Shown: positions 23,220 through 33,340, counted from the stretch's first letter. The stretch: DNA of 64,000 nucleotides from Agapetus fuscipes (GCA_951799405.1 OX637332.1:31534832-31598831); one strand, 5' to 3'. Made by a program: numbers and translations. The notes: generated by a model not told the origin, from the letters alone.

Positions 23220-26030
23220 GTGCAAAAAATACCATTTAATGTGGGCAGGATAACAAAGTGTTTGTAACTGACTCTCACATCGCATTTCAACGATGTTGAT
23301 GAGATATGTGCAGGGCATCCTGGTGAAACGTTTATTATAATGGGAGATTATAACCTTCCTCACATCAATTGGGTTTTAGACTCCTGTTCATTGCCAATGG
23401 TCGGTAACTATACAGGTGGACCAGCTAATTTACGATTCATTGATTTTTTGTCTATGTCAGGAATGCGCCAGTTTAGCTATGTACACAACATTTCGAATAG
23501 AATACTAGATCTTGTGCTGTCAAACGAGTTCTGTGAAGTCAGGCCATCATCTACGCAATTGATTTTTCCCGATGCTTATCATAAGCCTCTTTCAATTTCA
23601 ATCTTAATTAAAAAACATAATAAGATGATTGATCCTAAAACTAGGGACATTGTCTTATATAAAAAAGCAGATTACATTGAAATACGCAATGACTTATCAA
23701 CAATTAACTGGTACCACGAATTTTCAAACCATAGCACTGAGGAGTGCGTAGCAAAGTTCTATGATATACTATCTAGAACTATTCATAAAAATGTCCCTAT
23801 CAAGAAAGTTAAAGCGGGGCACTCGTATCCGCATTGGTTCTCCTCAGCTTTAATAAATGTTATCAGGGAAAAGGCATTATTCCATAAGAAATGGAAAAGG
23901 TATAAGAACCCATTGGACTACCAAACCTTTTCTTTGTTGCGAGCTAGGCAAAAATATTTGCAGAACTCATGTCATAATAGGTACGTTACAGAAATCGAGA
24001 GAAACCTAAAAATTAATCCAAAATGTTTGTTTTCTTACTTAAAATCAATGAGAGGTGTCGATGGTGTTCCTAATACTATGAGCTACAATGGTATACAATA
24101 TACTGATCCGAAAAGTGTATGTAACAGCTTCAACAATTTTTTTGCTTCAGTCCATGTTCATAGTGGTGGCGTTCGGCATCAGCATCTCGAAAAAAATAAT
24201 AGTCCATCTAGTAACAATTCTATAAACATAAACAGTGTACAAATAGACAACAAACTGGTCATCAAGTACTTAGATTCGATTGACATCACAAAGGGGCCTG
24301 GTTCAGACTCAATACCCGGTATATTCATTAAAAATTGCTCGCCTGAGATTTCCGTGCCGTTGGCTCTTATTTATAATAAATCTATCTTGGAAGGGTGTTT
24401 CCCCAAACAATGGAAGAAAACATTGATATCTCCTATCTTCAAGAATGGTGATCGCACTGAAGTGTGTAACTACAGACCGATTTCCAAACTTCCAATTATC
24501 AGTAAAATTTTAGAAAAAATAATAATTGATCAAATCAGTCCATTGATAAATTCTTTGATCTCAAAAAACCAACATGGTTTCCGCACTAAGAGGTCGGTGG
24601 ATTCAAACCTTCTTGAATTTACACATCAAATAACTCAATCAATTCATAACAATGCTCAAGTAGATACGATTTATACTGACTTTACTAAGGCATTTGACAA
24701 AATAAGCCACAAAATATTAGTAAGAAAGGCCAAGCTGATGGGTATAGGAGGAAGTCTTTTGAGTTGGTTTGATTCATATATCTGTGACAGAGTTCAGGCA
24801 GTAGTTTTACATGGTCATATATCAGATTACCACCCTATTCATTCTGGTGTGCCACAGGGATCTCACCTTGGACCTCTATTATTCTTAATATATATTAATG
24901 ACATAGATGAGTGCTTTAAACATTCAAAAATACTTTTGTTTGCTGATGATGCAAAAATTTATAGGGAGGTGAGAGATGTCACTGACTGTGAAAGACTGCA
25001 AGAGGACTTAGTTAATTTAGAACAGTACTGTGAACAGAACCAATTGTTTCTCAATACAGATAAATGCAGTACAATCTCATACACAAGGAATCGCTCAAAG
25101 TGTATGTATAATTACAAAATTAACAGAACTAGTCTGAAACATACAACGGAGATAAGGGATCTTGGAGTAATACTCGATGACAAACTAACTTACACAAAGC
25201 ACTATGAGCATATAAACTCTCGGGCCTTCAAAACTCTAGGGTTTATTATACGTAACACTAAATGTTTTAAGGATCCTAACTCTCTCACAACCCTGTTTAA
25301 CTCTCTTGTTAGAAGTCTTCTCGAATTCGGATCTGCCATATGGAACCCTAGCTACATCACCCATATAAACTCAATTGAACGTGTACAACAAAAATATATC
25401 AAACAACTGAATTTTAGGAAAAGACTCCATTTTAATAACTACACCCTTGCTTTAGATCATCACAAAATTTACTCGTTGGAAACCCGTAGAATCATTATAG
25501 ACCTTTGTTACTTATATAAAATTTTGAATAATGATATTGATAGCTCATACCTATTGGGCGAATTACCATTCCACTGTCCTACTAGATGCAACCGCAATCA
25601 TACTCTCTTCTATACAGAAAAATCAAGGACAAATTATTTTTTAAATTCTTTTATAAATAGAGCCTGTATGAGCTTCAATAGGAGTTGTGGCGACAATCCA
25701 GCTCTGGATCCGTTTGCCACATCTGTTAATAAATTTAAAAGCAATCTAATGCAGTTGTCGAAATCTTAACTTAATTTGTCTTATTCTATGTTTTATCCTA
25801 TCTTCATTATTTGGCTACTTAATTCCTTAATTTCTTTCCTATCATTCTCCTTTCCATCCTTTTATCTTCCCTCCACTTCTTCAATTCTTAAATATTTAAC
25901 TTACTATGAATAAATGTATAGATACTATAATTGGCGGTGTAAAACTAAATTATCATAATCACTTATAATATGTAAAAATGTAAAATGCTGTAGTATCTAA
26001 TAAAGAAATATAAAAAAAAAAAAAAAAAAA
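23220..26030 (+). mobile_element. 5'-truncated Jockey/CR1-group LINE with long intact ORF and poly(A)
   Basis: The element begins somewhere around 23220-23268, within the endonuclease domain, and ends in a 3'UTR with AATAAA (about 26000) and an A-run to about 26030. The only upstream break seen is a TAA at 23265-23267, so the 5' end was lost by truncation or a frameshift near it. The clean poly(A) and open ORF suggest a fairly recent insertion. No clear target-site duplication was found by eye. Confidence 0.85.
23268..25769 (+). CDS. LINE ORF2-type protein: partial endonuclease plus reverse transcriptase
   Basis: The frame is open from 23268; the first ATG (23340) is not a natural start because the endonuclease N-terminus is missing. 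Counting from that ATG, the visible endonuclease end has GDYNLPHINW (2-11) and RILDLVLSN (about 54-62). The linker leads to RT blocks: NYRPISKLPIISKILEK, QHGFRTKRSV, YTDFTKAFD with catalytic Asp at about 447, SGVPQGSHLGPLLFLIYIND, and the catalytic FADD box at 534-537. The C-terminal part has DLGVILDDKLTYTKHY and ends at 809 with a normal stop. The protein would nick target DNA and copy element RNA onto it, but without a full endonuclease this copy is not autonomous. The FADDAKI box and domain order fit the Jockey/CR1 group; the exact clade is unresolved. Confidence 0.9.
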   Translation: MTLTSHFNDVDEICAGHPGETFIIMGDYNLPHINWVLDSCSLPMVGNYTGGPANLRFIDFLSMSGMRQFSYVHNISNRILDLVLSNEFCEVRPSSTQLIFPDAYHKPLSISILIKKHNKMIDPKTRDIVLYKKADYIEIRNDLSTINWYHEFSNHSTEECVAKFYDILSRTIHKNVPIKKVKAGHSYPHWFSSALINVIREKALFHKKWKRYKNPLDYQTFSLLRARQKYLQNSCHNRYVTEIERNLKINPKCLFSYLKSMRGVDGVPNTMSYNGIQYTDPKSVCNSFNNFFASVHVHSGGVRHQHLEKNNSPSSNNSININSVQIDNKLVIKYLDSIDITKGPGSDSIPGIFIKNCSPEISVPLALIYNKSILEGCFPKQWKKTLISPIFKNGDRTEVCNYRPISKLPIISKILEKIIIDQISPLINSLISKNQHGFRTKRSVDSNLLEFTHQITQSIHNNAQVDTIYTDFTKAFDKISHKILVRKAKLMGIGGSLLSWFDSYICDRVQAVVLHGHISDYHPIHSGVPQGSHLGPLLFLIYINDIDECFKHSKILLFADDAKIYREVRDVTDCERLQEDLVNLEQYCEQNQLFLNTDKCSTISYTRNRSKCMYNYKINRTSLKHTTEIRDLGVILDDKLTYTKHYEHINSRAFKTLGFIIRNTKCFKDPNSLTTLFNSLVRSLLEFGSAIWNPSYITHINSIERVQQKYIKQLNFRKRLHFNNYTLALDHHKIYSLETRRIIIDLCYLYKILNNDIDSSYLLGELPFHCPTRCNRNHTLFYTEKSRTNYFLNSFINRACMSFNRSCGDNPALDPFATSVNKFKSNLMQLSKS

Positions 26031-26087
26031 CTGTATTAAACTATGAGTTTGTGTTTACATGTATCTAGGTACGTGCGCCGTAGCACG

Positions 26088-26335
26088 ATGGTGTGTGTCG
26101 AAGAATCTAGAAGTGTTTAGTATAGTCCATTATAGAAGTATGTGGAATAATCTATAACAAGCAAGAATTGTCTCTTTCGTGCCTATATATACAGGCCGCA
26201 ATGGTGCGGAGATCCAGAGATGCTTGAAACATTGTGACGCAAAGTCGCTGGAGCTAGAGAAGTATTGTGTAATCGTATATTGTGCAAAATAAAGCCTGTT
26301 AAATAAATCGTAGTTTAATCGTAGTTAAATTTGTT
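26088..26335 (+). mobile_element. candidate solo LTR
   Basis: The layout is LTR-like: tgtgtgtcgaagaatctagaa at the left, a TATA-like cctatatatacaggccgc near 26190, a transcribed-looking stretch, then AATAAA signals (aaaataaagcctgttaaata) near 26288-26305. No internal retroviral region or duplicate LTR is present, and the precise TG/CA ends and target duplication could not be fixed. Confidence 0.4.
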
Positions 26336-26344
26336 TAATTTAGC

Positions 26345-26515
26345 AACATCTTTGAAGGCAAAATCTTAGGACAACGCACAGGAGGTCGCCCAAGAACTTC
26401 ATACTTCAAGGATTTGAAGGGGCTCATGGATATCTCCTCCAATTCGCATCTCAAGAGGATGGCAGCAGACAGAGACAGATGGCTGATACAACAAGGTACT
26501 GCCTTTAGAAGATGA
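26345..26515 (+). pseudogene. LINE C-terminal fragment (RTE-like)
   Basis: It reads ILGQRTGGRPRTSYFKDLKG, then LKRMAADRDRWLIQQG, matching the GRPRTSYFKDL and DRD.WR motifs at the end of RTE-type LINE ORFs. No stop-free extension upstream. Confidence 0.65.
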
Positions 26516-26524
26516 TGATGATGA

Positions 26525-27020
26525 GTTTAATTAAAAATAGCCCAAGTAAGATCATAGCAGTTTATTTGTAAAAGTGTGAGTGAACAGAAATTTGTATGCA
26601 AGTTATTGATTGTATTTTGATTTTTGATGCTGCGGCTCGAAATAGGGACTTGGTGCTTCTGCCGAACCACTGTCGCAGGTTCTTCAGCCACGATGTCCTT
26701 CGGCGTCCCTGAGATCTTCTCCACTCAATCTTACCCTGTATGATAAGATGAAGGAGACGGTACTTCTCATTTCTCATAATGTGACCGAAGTACATTAGCT
26801 TTCTCTGCTTAAAATGGTAGGCAGGAGCTCCTTTGTAGTGCGCATTCGTTGAAGGACTTCTTCATTGGTGACTCGATCACGCCAAGAGATCCGAAGCATT
26901 TTTCGGTATAGACACATCTCGAATGCTTCAATACGTCTCTCCAGTGCCTGCGTGAGAGTCCATCCCTCCATACCATACAGAGCGATTGCTTTGATTATGA
27001 TTACATAAATGGACTGTAAG
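26525..27020 (-). pseudogene. RTE-like LINE C-terminal fragment
   Basis: The minus strand shows in order a YGMEGWTL...RRIEAFEMCLYRKM block, SWRDRVTNEEVLQRM, then MYFGHIMRNEKYRLLHLI, QGKIEWRRSQGRRRTSWLKN and LRQWFGRSTKSLFRAA. These are the standard post-RT blocks of a common insect RTE-related LINE, here carrying frameshifts. It is convergent with the plus-strand fragment at 26345. Confidence 0.8.
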
Positions 27021-27274
27021 CAGTTCTAAAAAAAACATCGAACTGTGGATTTAAAGGTAAAATTTCTATAAAAATCCATAGAAAAGAGAGATTCCCAGCT
27101 AACATAAGTCTTGCATCCCCATATTTGAATATTCAGTTATATGAAGATTCAAATGTCGAAATAAACCTACTTGTTTGTATAAGTAAGTGAAGAAATATCT
27201 CTTTGTTTTAAAGTATTAAACATATTATGAAATACAGAAAAGTTTTTTGAAATCTCAGTCACTTACATTTAAAT
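27021..27274. other. no feature recognised
   Basis: AT-rich spacer between LINE and Repeat-A remnants. Confidence 0.4.
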
Positions 27275-27512
27275 TTAAATCTAAGTTGCAAAGATATTTG
27301 AGATTCACATTACATGCATTCCCACAAGCAGACACGTATACGTTCGCGCTAACACATGCCGCATGTGAACCTACAATATAAAAACCCAATCTCAAATAAA
27401 CATAAGCCCTGCAACTCTTGCCGACCTTCCCTGAAACAGGGGTGACATTGGCAAAGTGAACCATTTTTTACAGTATGGGTGGTCAGCCTCATACCAACCT
27501 ATAAGATTATGA
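27275..27512 (-). repeat. Repeat-A, full length
   Basis: Left tail aaatttaaatctaagttgc; core gccgaccttccctgaaaca; right end ataccaacctataag. Confidence 0.88.
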
Positions 27513-27647
27513 TCTCCAAATTTGTCTATGTGGGAGAACGAAGAAGTATGCAAGAAATGATTATTTTGAAGAAATCTCTGGTCACGGTGGAAAGAAGAAG
27601 CTATGATAAAATGGAAGACTTTTTTTTTGTATTTAAATTAATTACGA

Positions 27648-27770
27648 TGAGAACATGCGGCATGTGTGAGCGCGAAATTATGCGTGTCTTCTTGTGGGAA
27701 TGCATTGAATATAAATCTTAAATGATACATATCTTGGCAACTTACATTTAGATTTAGATTTAGAGCTATC
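27648..27770 (+). repeat. Repeat-A, 5'-truncated with (ATTTAG)n tail
   Basis: gagaacatgcggcatgtg, gtgtcttcttgtgggaatg, then aacttacatttagatttag. It has an ATTTAG hexamer tail instead of GATTA. Confidence 0.75.
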
Positions 27771-28129
27771 GACCAGTGTAAAATTTAAAAAATGGCGAAC
27801 ATAAAAAATGTTACCTACCACATTATTTCAAATTTTGAATCTATGTATGAAAAAACAAGTGACGGCGCGGCGTCTCAGTGAAAATTTGTACAATTTTTTG
27901 CATTATAGTTTTATTTTTTTCTTGATAAACATCGCTTTTTGTCAAAACTATTTTTACACAGACAACACAAGTCCTTTTTTTTAAAATAGATTCATAACTG
28001 AATGTCACAAAGCAGTATGGACCTCACACAAAATCAGAGAAGCCTTCGTTCGACCAAGTATTTTTTTCAATTACTTATTTCTTCCAACGTTACATTTTTC
28101 AACGTAGGTTGGATCTTGGCTTCCTTCAT

Positions 28130-28470
28130 CAGCCATTGCCAATTTTTCCAATTAATTGTATCCAGCCACCTTCACCTGAATCTTCCCACTGAATCTGCGT
28201 ATTTTAGGGCTTCCTTTTCTTGCTTGGTCAGCAATTCTCGTCCTCTACCGAATATAGACCTTCTCCATATCTCACCAGGTATCTCTATCCGTGGCCTTTT
28301 GCATCCAGTCACCAGCAATCCTCTTTATATCCTCTGACCATCGAGTTGGAGCTCTTTCTCTACTCCTTTTGTCCTCACGAGGTCTCCACTCCACTTAGTC
28401 CATGTTTGGTCATAGAATTTGGCAACATGCCCTGCCCACGACCACTTCTGTTTTGTCACTCTTTTTTATG
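28130..28470 (-). pseudogene. RTE-type LINE C-terminal fragment, degenerate
   Basis: The minus strand retains a KQKW.WAGHVAKFYDQTWTKW-like block, a W-containing RP.DK spacer, RTDDI/GNWMQ-like remnants (tggatgcaaaaggcc region) and an EIWRR block. Several frameshifts are present. The order of blocks is that of RTE ORF ends. Confidence 0.6.
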
Positions 28471-28474
28471 ATAA

Positions 28475-28530
28475 TAATAATAATATTAGGATGATTTATT
28501 TGGTGAGCGTTGTTTGTGTCTCTAACTCCC
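28475..28530 (-). repeat. isolated SINE-1 (ATT)n-type 3' end
   Basis: ataataataataatattag followed by gatgatttatttggtgagc and a gttgtttgtgtc end. It is only the terminal module, so a strongly 5'-truncated SINE-1 or its LINE partner's 3' end. Confidence 0.6.
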
Positions 28531-28549
28531 AATCTTCTACATACTTTTA

Positions 28550-29625
28550 CGGTGTTATTCTTAGACATTTTCGTCGCCCTTTGAACCCACGTTTTGCTTA
28601 ATTTTGATTCTTGAACATTTCTGAAGTAGTTAGGCTTGCGTCTCGAGTTCAACGCCCGCCTAAATCTAGCCTCCAAATGTATGCGAAGTTAGGCCAAGAC
28701 AAAACCGCCTCGGAGAGGGTTTTGTGGTACAATCGATTTTGACAACTGCCGTATTTAATATTAAATCGTAAATATTTGCTTTATTACTGTTTTGTTTTGC
28801 GATTTGTTTTTGTCATTTTGGTCACATTGACAGAATTCAGCATCTTTTTGCTAATCAATCGCTTTTTGAGGCACAAAACACAAAAAAATAAGAAAGAAAA
28901 GAAATCATTTGAAAGATTGAATCACGGCTCGCGGCAAAATTCTTGATATGACACATTTTACAAAACTGAACTTAACTAGATAGTTTAAAATGAGTGAAGA
29001 AGATATTCAACACTCCACGAACACATATGAGACACTTTTTCCACCTGAAATAAAATATTTAGATGCATTTCGGTCGACATCTGATTTGTTTACAAACAAA
29101 ACAACCAGCCGTCCGCCATTGTGACGTCTGTCCCGCGCGTCTCCGCCTGCCCGCCGCGGCCATATCTGTGTGGTCATCCCAAACGCATATTCCCTACATT
29201 TGTTTTATTTTTCCCGATCCACAAAAAATATACGGATTTATTTGGCTAATCAATTGTTTTCAAAGTTTTTTTAATTATAAATTGCACAACAAATTTAAAA
29301 ACTGATTATTTGCTTTTATTTTTCATTTTTTTTTGCGTTATTGTCAATGGTTATTGTTTTAATAATTATTTAAAAACGACTGAAAATTCCCTATTCTTTA
29401 AATAATATTTATAAAGTGACATCTCTAGAACAGATTTTTTTTTGAAATACGACATTGAACGGACGTAATTTCAGCCGTCCAAATTTGGTCGCAGGCTCAA
29501 CTGTTCCTACGTTACACTATGAACGAGAATCAATATTTCAAATTTGGTCTAGTCCGGCGTTGTACCCAGACTAAGTAGTCGCCAGTTAGGCCGATGGCGA
29601 AATATGACAAGTAAGAATAACACCG
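28550..29625. mobile_element. Harbinger-like TIR element, TTA target duplication
   Basis: CGGTGTTATTCTTA at 28550-28563 is perfectly inverted at 29612-29625. Each end is flanked by TTA (28547-28549 and 29626-29628), the TWA target type of PIF/Harbinger transposons. The left end sits in the SINE-1 tail remnant region. Internally a 44-codon frame (28990-29124, beginning MSEEDIQHSTNTYETLF) may be a relic of the element's second, DNA-binding-type gene, but no domain is recognisable. No transposase is seen, so it is non-autonomous at 1076 bp. Confidence 0.65.
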
Positions 29626-29833
29626 TTAGAGTTTATCATCGCAATTTCCTTCTACATGCTGCCATGATGGTTTTTTTTTGTGAATATACCAAAGTTCTCC
29701 TTATTCTGTTCACTTTTTAATCATACCAGATCCGTTCTGAGTTACCCATCTCCTGAGTTGTCGGCTCTCAGCTGACTTTCCATTTTTTGTATGGTGTTTT
29801 TTTAAAGTACGAGTATGTTTGTATTTTTTTCAG

Positions 29834-29933
29834 CATTCCTCAGACTTCTAGAAGCAGCGTGAACATTCCAAGAGCAAATAGCACGCTAAGAAAAATTGCA
29901 GAGCTGTGCTATGATTGCAAGAGACCGAAAAGG
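29834..29933 (+). CDS. internal exon of an unrecognised host gene
   Basis: The exon is bounded by an acceptor with a long polypyrimidine tract (gtattttttttcag, ending at 29833) and a donor AGG|gtaagaa at 29934. It starts with the last base of a split codon, then 33 codons: IPQTSRSSVNIPRANSTLRK followed by IAELCYDCKRPKR. It ends in phase 0, exactly compatible with the exon at 30561. CYDC is the only Cys pair visible. I do not recognise the protein; the upstream exon(s), including the start codon, must lie further 5' and were not found. A transposon origin is unlikely because no other copy exists in this repeat-rich window. Confidence 0.65.
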
Positions 29934-29995
29934 GTAAGAAACAATATAATATTTTAAGAGAGTCTGCAGAAAGGAGAAGTTTGTTTTCTTTTTTC

Positions 29996-30320
29996 ACCGG
30001 TCCGTAGTCTAGTGGTAATGCTTCGGACTCGTAAATGGAAGGTCATAGGTTTGAATCCCGGTGGAGCAAAAAATGTAACATGTGTATTTTTCTACATACG
30101 AGTACATAACATATGTATGTATATGTATATGCTCTTCGCTGGGTTGAAAAATTCATATACCTTTTCCAAATACCGATCACCAAAGGTTTGTCCAGGCTTA
30201 CAGCGACTGAGTTTTTCTTGAGAATTGGCGCTTTCTATAGCGACGACTAAGCTCGCAGGGAGCCTTAAAGTGTGATTTCACAAGACAATGCGCACCAAAT
30301 AAATCATCCTAATATTATTA
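29996..30320 (+). repeat. SINE-1, (ATT)n-tail variant, intronic
   Basis: Head accggtccgtagtctagtgg, B-box-like gtttgaatcccggtgg, 3' module caccaaataaatcatcct, (ATT)n. It lies in the intron 62 bp downstream of the donor at 29934. Confidence 0.88.
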
Positions 30321-30560
30321 CTGTGAAAATCATTTGAAAAAAGATTAAAATTAAAAAATATACCAACTTCACGGAAACTACTTCCATGTTTTTTTTAAAA
30401 AAAACTTCTTTTTAAATGCACTACAATGAGGTAGGTACAAATATTATATACAAAAAAAATGTAACGTTATACGGCCGGGTTTCTACGGCCATATACATAG
30501 GCCCATGCCTGAAGGTTTTGTATTTATGATGTGGTAGTAAGAGTTCCCTTGATTTTGCAG

Positions 30561-30704
30561 AGGCAGCCCAAGAAGAGCGGTGCTGGTCCCAGCAAAGCAC
30601 GGAAAGGTCGCAAATCTCGTAAGCGAGGAGTCGCCAAGGTGTCTGCTGGGATGAAGAATGCCATCCAAGGTGCCAGCAAAAAGGCTAAAGAACATAAGAA
30701 GTAG
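30561..30704 (+). CDS. terminal coding exon, basic C-terminus of unrecognised host gene
   Basis: The acceptor ccttgattttgcag ends at 30560. Forty-seven codons follow in phase 0 after the exon at 29834: RQPKKSGAGPSKARKGRKSR, then KRGVAKVSAGMKNAIQGASK and KAKEHKK, stop TAG 30702-30704. About 40 percent of residues are Lys or Arg, which suits a nuclear localisation or heparin/nucleic-acid-binding tail; neither can be chosen from sequence alone. The GC content and codon use differ clearly from the AT-rich surroundings. The exon continues nine bases past the stop to a donor (GAT|gtgagt at 30714), so the stop lies close enough to the last junction to avoid nonsense-mediated decay. Confidence 0.7.
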   Translation, partial: RQPKKSGAGPSKARKGRKSRKRGVAKVSAGMKNAIQGASKKAKEHKK

Positions 30705-30970
30705 TCTGAAGATGTGAGTTGAAGCTGCATCCATATTTTAACATTTTTAGGATTCTTTGAGAATTAACAAATAATGCCTTCACACAGATTGCCAAGTTTG
30801 CATGTATTTTAGTACGTTCTATAGAACTCTGATCACCGAAATAGCGAAACATTTCTGACACCCTTGTAGGAGATCGAACCTTATGAAGTATCAGATTTTT
30901 TTAATGTCATTTAATACCTACCTACATAACTTGAAAAGTTAAATGAAAAGGTGCAATAACAATAAATAAA

Positions 30971-31190
30971 AACGCAAACGCAACGCAACTAAGCTACACA
31001 TATAGTGTAACTCTTGCCGCGTTATCCCCGAAGGGGTCGCATGTGGCGAGTTGAATCTATTTATTTTTCAGGTAAGGGGGCCGGCCTTACGCCAACCACT
31101 TCAGTTGAAGTGGGGGTTTTCCAGCTCCCGAAGGGGCTGGTACTCATTTCGTGTGAAGGCTGAGTAAACCTTGCCGGTATTTTAATTATG
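30971..31190 (-). repeat. SINE-2, left part (split by SINE-1)
   Basis: Tail aacgcaaacgcaacgcaac, then taagctacacatatagtg, cttcagttgaagtggggg, taaaccttgccggtatttt. The copy continues at 31523. Confidence 0.88.
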
Positions 31191-31522
31191 TTTTTTTTTT
31201 TTTTTTTAAGAAATCCTGTGCGGGAGACTCCCTAGATTCTAAAGACTCTAGGGGTCTATGCCACTTGTTGTAGTGCCGCAGAGGTGTACGAGCTTGGTCG
31301 TCGCTACAAAGCGCCAATACTCAATCAAGACCCAGTTGCTGTAAGGCTGGATGGACCTTTGGTGACCGGTCATTGGTAAAGGTTTATGAATTTTTCAACC
31401 CAGCGCAGCGAAGAGCACATTCGAAATATAAATGGTATATTTTTGTGCTCCGCCGGGATCCGAATCCACAACCTTACATTTACGAGTCCGAAGTATTGCC
31501 ACTACGGACTACGGACCGGTCC
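31191..31522 (-). repeat. SINE-1, poly(A)-tail variant, nested in SINE-2
   Basis: T-run 31191-31207, gaaatcctgtgcgggagac, body with gctgtaaggctggatgg, and ggaccggtcc at 31513-31522. It interrupts SINE-2 between cggtattttaatta and aagaaacaccg, so it inserted later. Confidence 0.9.
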
Positions 31523-31630
31523 AAGAAACACCGAAATAGGAAATCATTTCTGACACCCTCCTCGGTGGGATTCGAACCCGAGCTTACGGGGTAGAATGCA
31601 AGCACCTTACCAACTGAGCTATCGACCGGA
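31523..31630 (-). repeat. SINE-2, right part (tRNA-like head)
   Basis: aagaaacaccgaaatagg, gtgggattcgaacccgagc, ccaactgagctatcgaccgg. Read on the minus strand this is a tRNA-like start with A box tagctcagttggta and B box ggttcgaatcc. Confidence 0.9.
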
Positions 31631-31676
31631 CTTTAATGTAGATAAATATTATCAAAAATGATTTTCTTTCTTTCAG

Positions 31677-31855
31677 ATTATCCAAATTCCATCAGAAGTC
31701 ATGACGCTAAGAAAAGTACAACACAAATAATTATTTTTAAATTTTAATTTTGATCAGTAGTTTTGTCTTGTGAAGTAGATGTTTATTTAATTTAAATTAT
31801 GCTTGTTTGTAACACATATTTTTCCGTACAAAATAAAATTGGCGTATTTATTTTT
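31677..31855 (+). other. 3'UTR exon of the unrecognised host gene
   Basis: Acceptor ttttctttctttcag ends at 31676. The exon is non-coding and carries AATAAA at 31832-31837 followed by a T-rich downstream region, so cleavage is expected at about 31850-31860. It pairs with the donor at 30714. The intron between them is filled by the SINE-2/SINE-1 nest. Confidence 0.6.
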
Positions 31856-32049
31856 CTTGCATAGTTTCATATTTTTTTACTGGTTGCTATCCACTCTAGT
31901 CACGGGGACTTGTGACGTTTGCCCGCCAAGAAAAAAGTTCATTTTGTCCACAACTGCTTCCTGTTGTTTGGACTTTATACAAAAAATCTAAAATTAAAAA
32001 CTAATAAAAATAAAGAAATGCATGCTTTGTCCGAGTAGCAGATTTCTTT

Positions 32050-32278
32050 TGCCAAAATTTCCCTGCAATCTCACCCCTGTTACAGGGAAGGTCGGCAAGA
32101 GTTGTATAGCGTATGTTCATTGGAGTTGGGTTTTTATCTCTTGGATTTCAATTTTTAAGTACACATGCAGCATTTGTAGACGCGAACTTACGGGCTTCTG
32201 TTTTTGGGCACAAACAAATTTAATATGAATTTTTAACGTTAATATATATTTGCAACTTAGATTATAGATTATAAACCA
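32050..32278 (+). repeat. Repeat-A, 5'-truncated
   Basis: tttgccaaaatttccctgc, the core cagggaaggtcggcaagag, ending atttgcaacttagattatag. Confidence 0.82.
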
Positions 32279-32410
32279 GGTGATATTCTATCGATCATTG
32301 ACGTATTGAGAAAATATGGTTCACTTTCACATATCACGCCTGTTTCATTATGTAAATAAAAAATGCGTTCTTTTTCGTGGGCATGTGAATATATGTATTT
32401 TATCATACCT

Positions 32411-32742
32411 ACGCAACGCAACGCAACTAAGCTACACATATAGTGTAACTTCTTGCCGCGTTATCCCCGAAGGGGTCGCATGTGGCGAGTTGAACCTATT
32501 TATTTTTACAGGTAAGGGGGCCGGCCTTACGCCAACCAATTCAGTTGAAATGGAGGTTTCCCAGCTCCCGAGAGTGCTGGTACTCATTTCTTGTGAAGGC
32601 TGAGTAAACCTTGCCGGTATTTTATTTTGGGGTTTGAAAGAAACACCGAAACGGGAAATCATTTCTGACACCGTCGGTGGGATTCGAACCCGAGCTTTCG
32701 GCATGGAGTGCAAGCACTCTACCACCTGAGCTATCGACCGGA
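32411..32742 (-). repeat. SINE-2, best-preserved full copy
   Basis: Tail (acgca)n at 32411-32427, body, then cggtgggattcgaacccgag and cctgagctatcgaccgga at the right. On the minus strand A box and B box spacing is tRNA-like. Confidence 0.92.
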
Positions 32743-33340
32743 CGACCTATCTAGTTTAAAAATGTATCTACGTACATGGAGGTATAATATATACATACAT
32801 CCGTTGAATTTTATATATATAGATAAACTCCATAAACATTGTATGTATATTTGATGAAATAAAGCATTATGAAGGTTTTGTCGCAGGAGTCAATGATCGG
32901 ATTTGATACAATGTGTGTAGTAGGTACCTACTTCAAAAACACGTGCGAGTGTGTCGTATCGCATGCTAATAAGAAAAAGTGTGATTGAAAATATTATTAT
33001 TTAATAAAGTCAGTTATAAGTATGTATGTATTTTGGATTATGAAAGAAACAAAAGTAATATCGAAGAATAAAACAAAAAAAATATATAATCTAATTTTAT
33101 AAGCATACTATTTTTAGGTGGAAATTTACTATTGAAAATATTTTAAAATAATAAAAATCTGGAATTTTGTGTTCATTAAATTTTTTATTTGTTATTAAGT
33201 ATAGAATTTTTTTTACAAATGTAATTTTTTCAATCTAAATTTAGTTTTTTTTTTCATTTGAAAATAATGGTACTTGAACGAAAACGGAAGTGTATTTATA
33301 GAGATACACGAAAATAATTATTTAAAAATTCAAATGGGTA
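32743..33340. other. no feature recognised
   Basis: Very AT-rich, with short tatata runs near 32790-32820. No coding support. Confidence 0.4.

Noticed and set aside
30483..30734. 83-codon minus-strand frame
   Set aside because: It is antisense to the plus-strand exon at 30561-30704, which has splice sites and coherent phase.
31545..31630. tRNA gene on the minus strand
   Set aside because: The A and B boxes belong to the head of SINE-2, which occurs several times and continues into a SINE body.
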